Of a DNA stretch of 64,000 bases, positions 51,177 to 60,338 are shown in pieces (position 1 is the first letter of the stretch; each line of letters starts with the position of its first letter). Source of the stretch: Candidatus Zixiibacteriota bacterium. GTDB lineage: Bacteria > Zixibacteria > MSB-5A5 > JAABVY01. The stretch is taken from contig DSEQ01000040.1 in assembly GCA_011056555.1 (NCBI GenBank), positions 1-64,000 of the forward strand, written 5' to 3'. The translations under genes were made by a program, and so were the position numbers. The notes beneath the pieces are model-generated. The model did no database searches. It saw nothing but the letters and a program-made list of their open reading frames with translations, and was not told where the DNA came from.

Positions 51177-51682
51177 GTACTTCGCTCGAGCTTATCCATC
51201 TCGCTTTTCAAGGCAAATGATCTATTATCTATCGCACGCTGAGTTGCCAGTATACCATCCAGATGATCGCATTCATGCTGCAGAAGTTCAGCCAGATCTC
51301 CCCCCAGAACCAGACTCTGCTGATTCCAATCCTGATCACGGTAAATGATCTTGCCGCCTGCATGCCGCCTGACCTTAACCACCAAATCTGGAAAACTCAT
51401 GCAGTTGTCCCAGACCTCAATCATCTCATCGCTCATATCGAGCAGACGCGGATTTATGATCGGGATCGAAGTTCCGATGTGCATGTAGATAACGCGCTTG
51501 AATACGCCGATCTGCGGCGCAGCAATGGCCCTCCCAAAATTATGTCGGGCGCGGAAATCGATGATGGTGTCGTGCAGATCGTCTATTACACGTTTAATAT
51601 CGTCCAGTTCGGATTTTTCAACATCTTCCGATTTCTGGTGCAGTTTCGGATTACCCAACCGCAAAATCTCACAAACCGCCAT
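51173..51682 (-). CDS. def: Peptide deformylase family protein
   Basis: 169 residues. Motif 1 (GRAIAAPQIG), the metal-binding cysteine (Cys94 in WDNCMSFP) and motif 3 (Q135-HECDH-LDG with His136 and His140) are present. Motif 2 reads DNCMS rather than EGCLS, as in a sub-family of deformylase-like proteins. The protein therefore has a metal site but might act on something other than formyl-methionine. The ATG lies three bases after the YbaK stop in a run of four tight minus-strand genes. Confidence 0.85.
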   Translation of the reverse strand: MAVCEILRLGNPKLHQKSEDVEKSELDDIKRVIDDLHDTIIDFRARHNFGRAIAAPQIGVFKRVIYMHIGTSIPIINPRLLDMSDEMIEVWDNCMSFPDLVVKVRRHAGGKIIYRDQDWNQQSLVLGGDLAELLQHECDHLDGILATQRAIDNRSFALKSEMDKLERST

Positions 51683-51684
51683 CT

Positions 51685-52152
51685 CTAATCCTCTGCCATG
51701 TCAATTATTTCCGGTTTGGCTATTTTAAGATAATCTCCGGTCTCGAGGATGAACGAATTTGATAACGACCCGGCGTTAAAAGCGATTCTCTCATTCTCCG
51801 TTACGGATCTATCTGCATAAAGATCAATGTCGATGATCGGCCTGCCGAAGGGCGGTACGGCCCCGGGAACGAGATCGGTCAACTCCTTAAGTTCCTCTTC
51901 GGTAGCGAAGCGCGTCCTTTTGACATTGAAATGCTTCTTGATCTTCCTGGAGTCGATCTTCTTGGATGCGCTGATGACGAACAACTTAAAATCATCGTCA
52001 ATTTTCATTACCAGCGCCTTGCCGCCCACAGACAGATCCTCCCCGCGCACATTGGCGGACTCCTCCGAGGTAAACGTGGGTTGATGATTTATCTCTCGAA
52101 ATTCGATCCTATTTTCCTTGAGGAATTTCTTTAACTTCTGATAAATTTCCAT
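51685..52152 (-). CDS. YbaK/EbsC family aminoacyl-tRNA deacylase
   Basis: 155 residues of the YbaK/ProX editing fold: a central INHQPTFTSEESANVRGEDLSVGGKALVMK (the conserved lysine at the end of this stretch), FVISASKKIDSRKIKKHF and LVPGAVPPFGRPIIDIDLY. These proteins clear mischarged tRNAs, commonly Ala- or Cys-tRNA(Pro). The stop of the DUF985 gene abuts its start, so it is cotranscribed. Confidence 0.9.
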   Translation of the reverse strand: MEIYQKLKKFLKENRIEFREINHQPTFTSEESANVRGEDLSVGGKALVMKIDDDFKLFVISASKKIDSRKIKKHFNVKRTRFATEEELKELTDLVPGAVPPFGRPIIDIDLYADRSVTENERIAFNAGSLSNSFILETGDYLKIAKPEIIDMAED

Positions 52153-52665
52153 CTAATCCTGTTCTTTCGTTAATCTTTCTATCAAACTGCTTCTATCGGG
52201 ATATTTTCGAATCAACTCATTTTTATCGGCATGCTCGTAATCCTCGAAATCGAATCCCGGCGCCATAGTCGTGCCCATGAGCGCGAACCTTCCACCTTCG
52301 TTCAGAAACGATCCCTGCCAGACATTTTTCGGCACGACCGCCTGCAGCTTTTGACCATCGATAATATCATGCCCCAATGTAATAATTTCGCTGTTGCCAT
52401 CCGGGTACAGTAAAAGCATGCTCACCGGGTCGCCCAGGTAAAAATGAAATATCTCATCGCTTTGCAACCGATGCAACGCGGAAAATGTTTCCCTGGTTAA
52501 CATATAATATATACATGTCGAAAATGCCCGCTGGGAGGAATAACGACCGGGCAAATCATCCCGGCTCAAGATTTCATCTGATCTGAATGACTCGGCAAAA
52601 AAGCCGCCCTCATTCGGATGCGGCTGAAGGCCCAGTCTTTTTATAATTTCATCAGGCTCGATCAT
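52153..52665 (-). CDS. DUF985 cupin protein
   Basis: 170 residues. The DUF985 (cupin 5) signature is present: LGLQPHPNEGGFFAESFRS at the N terminus, CIYYMLTRETFSALHRLQSDEIFHFYLGDPV and the closing APGFDFEDYEHADKNELI. Histidines in the middle region likely form a metal site. Function unknown. It abuts the YbaK gene and follows the DUF169 gene by three bases. Confidence 0.9.
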   Translation of the reverse strand: MIEPDEIIKRLGLQPHPNEGGFFAESFRSDEILSRDDLPGRYSSQRAFSTCIYYMLTRETFSALHRLQSDEIFHFYLGDPVSMLLLYPDGNSEIITLGHDIIDGQKLQAVVPKNVWQGSFLNEGGRFALMGTTMAPGFDFEDYEHADKNELIRKYPDRSSLIERLTKEQD

Positions 52666-52668
52666 CCC

Positions 52669-53493
52669 TTACTCCATATTCATCTGCACCAGCTTCTTCC
52701 ACGTCTCCCTCTCCAAGAAGCTGCCCTCGATGTTGGATTCCATCTCATGAAACATCTTAAGCGGAACTGAAAAAGTAAGAGCGTCCTTGCCAAGCTGGCG
52801 TGTGCTGTAGGTCCGGGCGGATAAATCGGTAAGCCCGATTACCGCTCGGGGATTGGTTTTTTCTTTCTCCTTATACGCCAGGATGCCGATTGCCTGGCAG
52901 CCGGCGGCGAAAGGAGCATAGACATTATCGAAGCTCTCCCTCTCATAATTTGCCAGAACTGTCAGGGCCGATAACTGATCGGGATTGACAGTAAACACTA
53001 TCACCTGAGGCTCCTCTTTCTTTTCATCGACATCTTTCAGGGGCTTAAACATAACATATCTGGTCGGCACATCTATTATGGGCAACTTATCCACAAACTT
53101 TTTTACCAGCTCCGGCGATTTGACATATCCCTCGCCGTACATGAAATCGTCAGAGGATTCCTTTCTCCGGAATTCCCCGCCTCCTTTTGCTATGTCTTCC
53201 CCTTCGTCGGCCGCGATATTTCCGGATGACAGAAAGCGGTAAAAGCACTCTATACCGCCGGTAAAACTATGATATTGATTGCCGAATCCAAGGCCTGTGC
53301 CGCCGCCGAAACAGCCAAAAGTCTCCCGGTCGAATACAGTCGTCCTGCCTTTTGCAGCCTGAGCAAACAGCATCATAACACACCCCCATTTGCCCTTTCT
53401 AAACTGCATGGCATCCTCGGGTTTCTCATCGGTGAAAAGAATGGCCACTGGATTATGTTTCAGTTTTAATTTCTCTGCCAGCCTACATTGCAT
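52669..53493 (-). CDS. DUF169 family protein
   Basis: 274 residues of the DUF169 family (VAILFTDEKPEDAMQF, FGCFGGGTGLGFG, CFYRFLSSG, then KFVDKLPIIDVPTRYVMFKPL, and the C-terminal ESNIEGSFLERETW). The family is common in anaerobes and is often linked to heavy-metal or sulfur chemistry by neighbours, with no proven enzyme function. It heads the run DUF169-DUF985-YbaK-deformylase, all with gaps of three bases or fewer. Confidence 0.85.
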   Translation of the reverse strand: MQCRLAEKLKLKHNPVAILFTDEKPEDAMQFRKGKWGCVMMLFAQAAKGRTTVFDRETFGCFGGGTGLGFGNQYHSFTGGIECFYRFLSSGNIAADEGEDIAKGGGEFRRKESSDDFMYGEGYVKSPELVKKFVDKLPIIDVPTRYVMFKPLKDVDEKKEEPQVIVFTVNPDQLSALTVLANYERESFDNVYAPFAAGCQAIGILAYKEKEKTNPRAVIGLTDLSARTYSTRQLGKDALTFSVPLKMFHEMESNIEGSFLERETWKKLVQMNME

Positions 53494-53562
53494 AAGTACA
53501 ATTGTCTCGTTTTTTTATACATTGACCGATTATGGACGACAGTTATTTATACACACCCGGAG

Positions 53563-55020
53563 TTATTTTTTCCAAAAAGCCGGGACAAAAAATACCAGCA
53601 CCGTAAATAATTCCAGACGTCCGATTATCATCAAAAGTGCAAGAATAACCTTGCCGGCTCCCGGGATGAAGGCAAAATTCTGGGTAGCGCCGACATCACC
53701 AAATCCCGGTCCAATATTTGCAAAACATGCAATCGTGGCAGTAAAAGAGGTAACAATATGATCCTCACTATATGGAATTATTAGGGTCATGGCCCCTGAA
53801 CCAAGCAGGAACAGAAAAACATAAACTGAAAAAAATATGAGCACTTCCTTCACGACAGTTTCATCAATCGGCCTCTTTCCTACTTTGACGACCCGTACAG
53901 CATAGGGCTGAAATGAGTTAAAAATGTGGTTCAAGCCGGCCTTGGCCACAATCATCACCCGCGAGACCTTAATTCCGCCGCCGGTTGAACCCGCCGAGCC
54001 GCCAATAAACATCAGTGCAACCATGATGATCTTCGAGAATGATGGGTAGAGATTCGAATCCTCGGTCGCGTACCCGGTAGTGGTCAGCATGGAAACAGCT
54101 TGGAACGCGGGTTTAACGATTTTGGTAAGGACGCCGTCATGCAAATTAAATGTATTGATCGCTATGAAGACCGATGCTGTCGCAAAGATCGTCAAATACA
54201 CTTTCAGCTCAGCATTTGAGGCTGCTTCTCCGACTCTCCTCCTAAGTATGAGATAATAGATCGAGAAGTTAATTCCCGCCATGAGCATAAATACGATCAC
54301 GATTATCTCAATCACCGGATCCTGGTAAAAGGCAATGGACTCATTGCGAGGCGAGAATCCGCCCGTCGCCATACAGGTCAGTGAATGGCAGACGGAATCG
54401 TGAAGGTTCATCCCCGCCAGTAAAAGGGCTATTATCTCAGCACCGGTGATTCCGGCATAGATCATCCAGAGTACGCCGGCGGTATGTTTCAGCTTCGGCT
54501 TGAGTCCTTCCGTGATCGGCCCCGGCGCCTCCGACTTAAACATATGTTTAGCGCCAATTCCGAGCTGGGGCAGGATCGCAATAAACAGAACTATAATACC
54601 CATACCGCCCAGCCACTGGGTCAGTGAACGCCAGTACAGGAGCGCTTTGGAACATTCGTTAAGATCGGTGATGACAGTTGATCCGGTCGTCGTGAAGCCT
54701 GAAACTGTCTCGAAAAAGGCGTCAATCGGATGGATCAGCACACCTTCAAGTATAAACGGTATCGCCCCCAGAATAGATACTGACAGCCATCCCAAGGTCA
54801 CTATTGCCACCGCCTCGCGGGCATGAAATGTCATGTCGGCATTTTTACCAAGCTGGCGCAACAGGAAACCGACCACAAAGCAAATCACGCTGGAGACAGC
54901 CATAGAAATAATGGTCTGGGTGCCATCAACAAAAAGGGCCCATAACAGGGATGTGGCCATAAAGAGGGAGGCTCCGATTATGAGCGATCCCAGCAAATAT
55001 GATACTGCGCGATAGTTCAT
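53563..55020 (-). CDS. trkH: Trk-type potassium transporter, membrane subunit
   Basis: 485 residues of the TrkH/KtrB superfamily with about ten membrane segments and four pore loops. The selectivity-filter phrases are TVSGFTTTGSTVI, CMATGGFSPRN, VSMLTTTGYATED and FANIGPGFGDVGATQ. It works with the regulatory subunit encoded six bases upstream (trkA). Located in the inner membrane. Confidence 0.95.
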   Translation of the reverse strand: MNYRAVSYLLGSLIIGASLFMATSLLWALFVDGTQTIISMAVSSVICFVVGFLLRQLGKNADMTFHAREAVAIVTLGWLSVSILGAIPFILEGVLIHPIDAFFETVSGFTTTGSTVITDLNECSKALLYWRSLTQWLGGMGIIVLFIAILPQLGIGAKHMFKSEAPGPITEGLKPKLKHTAGVLWMIYAGITGAEIIALLLAGMNLHDSVCHSLTCMATGGFSPRNESIAFYQDPVIEIIVIVFMLMAGINFSIYYLILRRRVGEAASNAELKVYLTIFATASVFIAINTFNLHDGVLTKIVKPAFQAVSMLTTTGYATEDSNLYPSFSKIIMVALMFIGGSAGSTGGGIKVSRVMIVAKAGLNHIFNSFQPYAVRVVKVGKRPIDETVVKEVLIFFSVYVFLFLLGSGAMTLIIPYSEDHIVTSFTATIACFANIGPGFGDVGATQNFAFIPGAGKVILALLMIIGRLELFTVLVFFVPAFWKK

Positions 55021-55026
55021 GACAGC

Positions 55027-56370
55027 TTAAACTGCAAACAACTTTTCGACTTTGGAGCGAACTTCCGGAGTTGCAATAAGAATGACGGTCATTCCAGGCT
55101 CGATCTGGTCCTCACCGGTCGGTATTATAACCCCGTCCTCGCCGGCCAGCGCCCCCACAATAGCGCCCTTAGGGAATTTTATGTCTTTCAGCTTTTTGCC
55201 TACGGCTCCGGACCTTTCCGGAGCGATCAGCTCAATAATCTCGGCCATACCTCCCTCGAGGATGGAGACCCCGATAATTTCACCCCTGCGCACATATTTC
55301 AGAATCTGGTTTGCGGCCACCAGACGTGGAGAAACTGTGGCATCGATCCCGACCTGTTCATAAAGGTCCTGGTAGGCGGGTCGATGTACCAGTACGATCG
55401 CTTTCTGTGCTCCCAGTTTCTTGGCAATCAATCCCGAAAGCAGGTTGATCTCTTCACCGTGCGAGACAACCGAAACCAGGGCGTCACAGTTCTCGACGCC
55501 TACCTCTTTCAGCAGATTAATATTGGTTCCGTCGCCGTTAACAATGAGAACATTATCCAGAGACTCAGAGAGCTTGCGGCAAATATCTTTATCCTTCTCA
55601 ATCAAAATGATATCAATATTGTCCTTCTGCAATGAACGGGCTATTGAAAAGCCGATATTTCCACCACCTACAATCACGACTTTCTTGGCCGCCCCGCGTT
55701 TCTTTTTCCCGAAATATTCCTCTGCCCTGGACATCGACTCAACATTGCCGATAACAAAGACCTCGTCATTTAAAAGCAGCTCATCATCACCGCGGGGAAT
55801 AATCAGCTTCGCATCGCGCTTGATCGCGGCGATTAATGTTCCGGGGGGCATATGTAGGTCCTGGAGACGGCGGCCTACCACCTTGAGCTGCTCATCCAGA
55901 GGCAGTTGAATCAGTTCGATACGGTTCTGGGCGTAATTTTCGACCATCACCGCCCCGATCGAGCGAATCTGCTTCTGAAATTCTATCGCCGCCAGCACCT
56001 GGGGCGAGATAACCATCTCAATTCCGAGAATATTATGATAAAAACCGGTCTCGCCCTCGATATAATCCTGGGAACTGACACGCGCCACTACCTTCTTTGC
56101 CCCGAGCTGTTTGGCAGTATGGGCGCAGAGAAGATTGACCTCCTCATCATCTGTAACCGCGATCACGAGATCAGCATTACCGACCTCAGCTTTACGGAGT
56201 GTGGCCAGCGACCCGCCCGGTCCCATCAGCGCGAGCACATCCATAACCTCCTCCGCCTCCGCCAGGGCCGTAGAAGAGTTGTCTATAATAGTAACATCAT
56301 GATTTTCCCAGGAAAGGTATTGCGCGATATTCTTGCCAACCTCGCCCATACCGACAACAACAACATTCAT
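55027..56370 (-). CDS. trkA: Trk potassium transporter, peripheral NAD-binding subunit
   Basis: 447 residues with two RCK-N/RCK-C pairs. The first Rossmann start is VVVGMGEVGKNIAQYLS (3-19) and the second VVIVGGGNIGFSIARSLQ. The RCK-C domains follow each (VGRRLQDLHMPPGTLIAAI and VGKKLKDIKFPKGAIVGAL). It gates TrkH in response to nucleotides. The order trkA-trkH on the minus strand, six bases apart, marks a two-gene operon. Confidence 0.95.
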   Translation of the reverse strand: MNVVVVGMGEVGKNIAQYLSWENHDVTIIDNSSTALAEAEEVMDVLALMGPGGSLATLRKAEVGNADLVIAVTDDEEVNLLCAHTAKQLGAKKVVARVSSQDYIEGETGFYHNILGIEMVISPQVLAAIEFQKQIRSIGAVMVENYAQNRIELIQLPLDEQLKVVGRRLQDLHMPPGTLIAAIKRDAKLIIPRGDDELLLNDEVFVIGNVESMSRAEEYFGKKKRGAAKKVVIVGGGNIGFSIARSLQKDNIDIILIEKDKDICRKLSESLDNVLIVNGDGTNINLLKEVGVENCDALVSVVSHGEEINLLSGLIAKKLGAQKAIVLVHRPAYQDLYEQVGIDATVSPRLVAANQILKYVRRGEIIGVSILEGGMAEIIELIAPERSGAVGKKLKDIKFPKGAIVGALAGEDGVIIPTGEDQIEPGMTVILIATPEVRSKVEKLFAV

Positions 56371-56454
56371 AAATCGAGTCTCTCTTAAATTCGCCTGAAA
56401 TTATGCACCAGCCCGCTTTATGTCAATCAATAAATACTATGACCCGGGCTCCAG

Positions 56455-57558
56455 TTACCGTGATTGAATTATATTATCTATTATCATAAAGCGTCTCAGG
56501 AATTGTGCGATTATCGAGGCCACATATTCGTGACCTTTCACATTGTAATGAATATAATCCTCCAGCCGAGGATCGAAGAATCCGGACTGGTTCTTGAAAT
56601 ACGTTGCCAGCGGTACCACCCAGAACTGCTCCCTGTCCCGCAGGCTGCGAATTACCTGGTTATATTCCTCATGAATCCGGAAAAGATTTTCGAGCTGGCT
56701 CTCCGCCTGAGGCCCGAAATATACCCGGGTATCCGGTGCGGGAGAAGTCAGAAAGATGGGTATTATGCCGTCCTCTGCCGCAATCCGTTCTATTTGAGAG
56801 AGGTTATACATATAATCCTGCTGCGAGACCCGGTATTGAGGATTCCGGATATTAAATGACTCCAGGCCCTTTTCTTCGGTGAGTTCCAGGATCAGGTACT
56901 TCATCAGCTTGTATGTCTCAAGGTATGCCAATGTATTCTGGAGCCAGACCACAAAAGGCGAAAGTATTTCCTGCTCTTTGTCGGTGATGCCTTTACCTGC
57001 GCCCCAGATATCGTTCCAGCCAAATGACAGAGTGATAATATCCGGTTCAAAATCGAGCACCTTTTCCTTCAGCAAAACAAGCCCCTGATGCGAGGTGTAG
57101 CCGGGCACGCCCAGATTCAGCACCTGGAAATCCTGATCGGGATATGTTGCCTCGAGCTCAAGCTCCAGAAGCTCCGGGTAGGTTTTGCCCTCGGGTATTT
57201 CCCATCCGAAAGTGCAGGAATTGCCGATACAGCATATCCGGATCACCTCCGGAGGCTTATCTGCGGAAAAATCCTCGCCACGGAAACCATGATTATTTAT
57301 ACGGTATTCCCCCTCTGCCAGAAAATCCCCCTTGATCGTTTTGTCGGGGATAAATTCCCAGAAAAGGGTGGCATGCCGCCGGAAGTATTCGGGGTATTCA
57401 TGGACTCTCAAAAGCAGGAAGAAGGGCGATTCCCTGCGGGTATGAATCCCTACGATTCTGAGAAATGCCTCAAATAGAATGAATACAATTACAAGAAATA
57501 TCAGGGTGTAGAGAATTTTTCTGCCGCTTGACAATCTTTTGGTTTGGGTCTGCATCAT
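56455..57558 (-). CDS. SGNH/GDSL hydrolase family protein
   Basis: 367 residues. A membrane anchor near the N terminus (about 15-33, ILYTLIFLVIVFILFEAFL) is followed by an SGNH domain: block I CIGNSCTFGWEIPEGKTYP with the serine in GNS, block III SFGWNDIW, and the Asp-His pair in EDYIHYNVKGHEYV near the C terminus. Enzymes of this type deacylate polysaccharides or lipids. It is paired with the DUF5989 mini-protein upstream, a common association; together they often flank an MBOAT-type O-acyltransferase, which is absent here. Confidence 0.88.
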   Translation of the reverse strand: MMQTQTKRLSSGRKILYTLIFLVIVFILFEAFLRIVGIHTRRESPFFLLLRVHEYPEYFRRHATLFWEFIPDKTIKGDFLAEGEYRINNHGFRGEDFSADKPPEVIRICCIGNSCTFGWEIPEGKTYPELLELELEATYPDQDFQVLNLGVPGYTSHQGLVLLKEKVLDFEPDIITLSFGWNDIWGAGKGITDKEQEILSPFVVWLQNTLAYLETYKLMKYLILELTEEKGLESFNIRNPQYRVSQQDYMYNLSQIERIAAEDGIIPIFLTSPAPDTRVYFGPQAESQLENLFRIHEEYNQVIRSLRDREQFWVVPLATYFKNQSGFFDPRLEDYIHYNVKGHEYVASIIAQFLRRFMIIDNIIQSR

Positions 57559-57601
57559 ATTGATTAAATGAAAGAATCGGACGGTTTAAATGCAAGAAAA
57601 A

Positions 57602-57775
57602 TCAGAAGATATCATAGATGAATGGCGCCAGGGCGGAGCTCTCGGTGAAAAGTATAAAAGCCGCCAGAATCAGAATTATAACCACAATCGGCGTCAGCCA
57701 ATAGCGCTTATTATTAGCCACAAAGGACCAGAATTCAGCAAAAAATGACGGTTTCGATTTCGGTTCTTTATCCAT
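57602..57775 (-). CDS. DUF5989 small membrane protein
   Basis: 57 residues: MDKEPKSKPSFFAEFWSFVA, then NNKRYWLTPIVVIILILAAF and a tail SSALAPFIYDIF. FWxFxxxNKRYWLxPI and the ending SALAPFIYxxF are diagnostic of DUF5989, short membrane proteins found next to SGNH hydrolases and acyltransferases. It ends 43 bases before the SGNH gene. An in-frame ATG two codons earlier is also possible. Confidence 0.85.
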   Translation of the reverse strand: MDKEPKSKPSFFAEFWSFVANNKRYWLTPIVVIILILAAFILFTESSALAPFIYDIF

Positions 57776-57941
57776 GTTCATAGCCTAATTATACGATTAT
57801 GATCTCGCAAATCAAAGCGAAATATTGATTCCAGCGCAGTCGGAAGCCCTGGAATTGAGACCGCCCTGAACGGAACATCTGTATCAGGTTAGACCTTATA
57901 CATACTGGAAAGGCGACAAACAAAAAAAGGAGATGGTGCAG

Positions 57942-58430
57942 ATGTTAGACAATCCTACAATCCAGAAGAGTATTGAACTGGCAATCAAAACAGAAGAAAT
58001 CGGGGCCAGATTTTATGAGGAACTGGCAGAGAGATTCAAGGATGAACCTGAAATCCGAGATATTTTCGCCCGGCTTGCAGAAGATGAAAAGACTCATGAG
58101 AAACAATTCAAGGAGCTTCTCGGAAAGGTGCCAAAAGATAAAGATATTGATCCTGAACGTGAGGTATATCTGAAGGCTGCCTCGGTTTCGGAGTTCTTTA
58201 AGACCGACGCTTTCAAGGGAATTGCCAAAGTCGAGACAGCGGAGGAAGTCATCCAGAGAGCATTCAGATTCGAGAAGTCCACACTATTTTATTATCAGGC
58301 ATTGAAAGATGTTATCGGTGAAAGCGAGGAGCTTGATGCCATCATCGAGATGGAAAAACAGCACATGACCAACCTGATGAAGGTCATGCTCAATGATGCC
58401 AAGTTTCGCGGGACGCTGGACACTTTCTGA
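57942..58430 (+). CDS. Ferritin-like diiron protein (rubrerythrin-type)
   Basis: 162 residues, a four-helix bundle. The iron-ligand pattern is visible as E (KTEEIGARFYEEL), E-x-x-H in EDEKTHEKQFKELL, E in RFEKSTLFYYQAL, and E-x-x-H in EMEKQHMTNLMKVM. There is no C-terminal rubredoxin domain, so it is the short form (erythrin or ferritin-like), probably acting against peroxide or in iron handling. ATG 57942 with AAAAGGAG nine bases before is preferred over the ATG three codons earlier. The alpha/beta hydrolase gene follows after 47 bases. Confidence 0.85.
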   Translation: MLDNPTIQKSIELAIKTEEIGARFYEELAERFKDEPEIRDIFARLAEDEKTHEKQFKELLGKVPKDKDIDPEREVYLKAASVSEFFKTDAFKGIAKVETAEEVIQRAFRFEKSTLFYYQALKDVIGESEELDAIIEMEKQHMTNLMKVMLNDAKFRGTLDTF

Positions 58431-58477
58431 TTTGCAAAATATAAAGCAGGGCTCTATCGGAGAGTGGTCTTTTTATC

Positions 58478-59383
58478 ATGACAGGCGAAAGACAAGACTT
58501 TATACAGACCCAGCAACGAATGCTGGACCGTTATCGAATCAAGGCTCAATCTCAACTTATCGAAATACCGTCGATAGGCGGACATGCACAGGTATTGGTT
58601 TCGGGTGAAGGGCCGCCGGTGGTTGTGATAAATGGGATTGGAACGCCCGGTGCAATGTGGGCTCCCTTGATGGCTGAATTAGAGGGATTCCAGTTGTATG
58701 CGGTTGACCTGCCCGGATATGGTCTTACAGATACTCATCCAGATTTTGCCAGCGACATGCGGCGCAACGCGGTTCTCTTTCTTGAGGAAGTGCTCGGCAG
58801 CCTCGGGCTTGACCGGCCGGCATTCATGGCCAATTCGCTCGGATCGCTCTGGTCATACTGGTTGGCCCTGGATCGAGACAGAGTCGGACCAATGATCCAT
58901 ATCGGATGTCCCGCGCTGGTTCTCAATTCTTCCGCTCCCTTTCCAATGCGTATTCTTTCAGTCAGGCCGCTGGGCCGACTCATGACCCGGCTTCAGCCGC
59001 CTTCTGAAAAACAAGTCAGGCAATTAAGTAAAATGGTGAAGGAATATCCTCTTGTTCCGGAGTTAATCGATCTTCTGGTTGCAACAGAACGGTTACCAGC
59101 TTTCCGTCAGATGTTTCTTTCAACAGTCCACACCCTGCTGCGGTTGCGAGGCACCCGGCCGGAGAAAAGACTGACAGCCAATCAGCTCACTAAAATACAC
59201 CAACCGACACTGATATTTTGGGGTGAGAATGACCCCTTCGGTTCCCCTGACATAGGACAAGCGATGGTTGAGTCAATGCCGGATGCCGAACTGCATATCG
59301 TGGGAGGAGGGCATGCCCCGTGGTTAACGCAGGCTAAACGCATCAGTCCAATCGCCGGAGAATTTTTACGCCGGCACTCATAA
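58478..59383 (+). CDS. Alpha/beta hydrolase
   Basis: 301 residues. The nucleophile elbow is ANSLGSLWSYW (Ser in NSLGS), the oxyanion region NGIGTPGAMWAPLM, and the late residues are Asp in WGENDPFGSPD and His in GGGHAPWLTQAKRI. The size and cap region fit a general esterase or C-C hydrolase; the substrate is open. The ribosome site is weak (GGAGAG 13 bases before the ATG). It lies between the ferritin-like gene and the convergent superoxide dismutase gene. Confidence 0.88.
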   Translation: MTGERQDFIQTQQRMLDRYRIKAQSQLIEIPSIGGHAQVLVSGEGPPVVVINGIGTPGAMWAPLMAELEGFQLYAVDLPGYGLTDTHPDFASDMRRNAVLFLEEVLGSLGLDRPAFMANSLGSLWSYWLALDRDRVGPMIHIGCPALVLNSSAPFPMRILSVRPLGRLMTRLQPPSEKQVRQLSKMVKEYPLVPELIDLLVATERLPAFRQMFLSTVHTLLRLRGTRPEKRLTANQLTKIHQPTLIFWGENDPFGSPDIGQAMVESMPDAELHIVGGGHAPWLTQAKRISPIAGEFLRRHS

Positions 59384-59445
59384 CCAGCTATCTTTTTGAC
59401 TGATTGTTCAAATATTGATAAAACTCTACTATTCCCATAGAAAAT

Positions 59446-60180
59446 CTATTTCATCGCCAGCCTAAGGTGTTCTTCCACCTGGGGCCAGTTGACCACATTC
59501 CACCAGTTATCGACATACTCGCCCCGCTTGTTCTGATATTTCAGATAATAAGCATGCTCCCAGACATCGATGCACATCAGGGGAGTATCCACCCACTGGG
59601 TCAGCTTCTGATGATTTTCCGCCTGTAATATTATCAGACGCTGATCTCTTAGACGATAACTCAGAATTCCCCAGCCGGATCCCTCAACAGATTTCGAAGC
59701 CGCAGAAAACTGTCCCTTGAAATTCTCAAACGATCCGAAGTCTTCTTTAATTTTCTCAGCGATCATACCCGGGGGAGTCCCGCCTCCGCCATTATTGGGC
59801 GGCGCCATAACTTTCCAGAAAATCGAATGCAGGTAGTGCCCCGCACCGTGAAAAGCGGCCATCTGTGACCAGTGCTGAACCATGTCGTAATCGCCGCTGC
59901 CACGGGCCAAGGCCAGCTGCTTCTCAGCATTATTGAGACCGTTGACATATCCATGATGATGTTTGTCATGATGCAGCCTCATTGTCTGCTCATCTATATA
60001 CGGTTCCAGTGCATTGTAGGCATAGTCCAGATCGGGCAGTTTGTGTTCGGTTAATTTCCCGGCCGCCGCCATTGCGTTCTGGGCCTGGGCCTGTGATGAT
60101 ATAAACGGCGCACCTGCAATTCCCGCCGTCACAATAGCGCCGCCGGCTCCCTTCAAAAAGTTTCTGCGAGCGTCATCCAT
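59446..60180 (-). CDS. sod: Tat-exported Fe/Mn superoxide dismutase
   Basis: 244 residues. A twin-arginine signal (MDDARRNFLKGAGGAIVTAG, cleavage near 35) precedes a standard Fe/Mn-type SOD. The metal ligands are in MRLHHDKHHHGYV, the FHGAGHYLHSIFW helix and the CIDVWEHAYYLKYQNKRGEYV motif (Asp and His). The Tat signal implies folding and metal loading in the cytoplasm before export, so the enzyme protects the periplasm from superoxide. Mn versus Fe cannot be told from these positions. It is convergent with the hydrolase gene. Confidence 0.93.
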   Translation of the reverse strand: MDDARRNFLKGAGGAIVTAGIAGAPFISSQAQAQNAMAAAGKLTEHKLPDLDYAYNALEPYIDEQTMRLHHDKHHHGYVNGLNNAEKQLALARGSGDYDMVQHWSQMAAFHGAGHYLHSIFWKVMAPPNNGGGGTPPGMIAEKIKEDFGSFENFKGQFSAASKSVEGSGWGILSYRLRDQRLIILQAENHQKLTQWVDTPLMCIDVWEHAYYLKYQNKRGEYVDNWWNVVNWPQVEEHLRLAMK

Positions 60181-60284
60181 AGCTTCTCCTTTTGTTCTTA
60201 GTCAATTTTTTAAAATTGATTTTGCTTAAATTAGTAAAACAGAAATGCAATCTCCATTGTTCAATCTTATTGGATATAGCAAAA

Positions 60285-60314
60285 GGGCCTCTCACTCGGA
60301 AGAATGGGAGACCC
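60285..60314 (-). terminator. Hairpin after the ADP-forming synthetase gene
   Basis: GGGCCTCTCACTC pairs with GAATGGGAGACCC around a 4-base loop. Two C-A mismatches on the plus strand become G-U wobbles on the minus strand, and TTTTGC follows on that strand, which suits the minus-strand gene ending at 60339. Confidence 0.6.
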
Positions 60315-60338
60315 ATAGGATCAAGTCGCAGAATTTTT

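Noticed and set aside
54045-54075. GATTCGAATCC resembling a tRNA T-loop
   Set aside because: Within trkH coding sequence; no cloverleaf.
57809-57831. Inverted repeat AATCAA...TTGATT upstream of the ferritin-like gene
   Set aside because: Half-site order is reversed compared with an FNR box, and the arms are only six bases in AT-rich DNA, so chance is likely.
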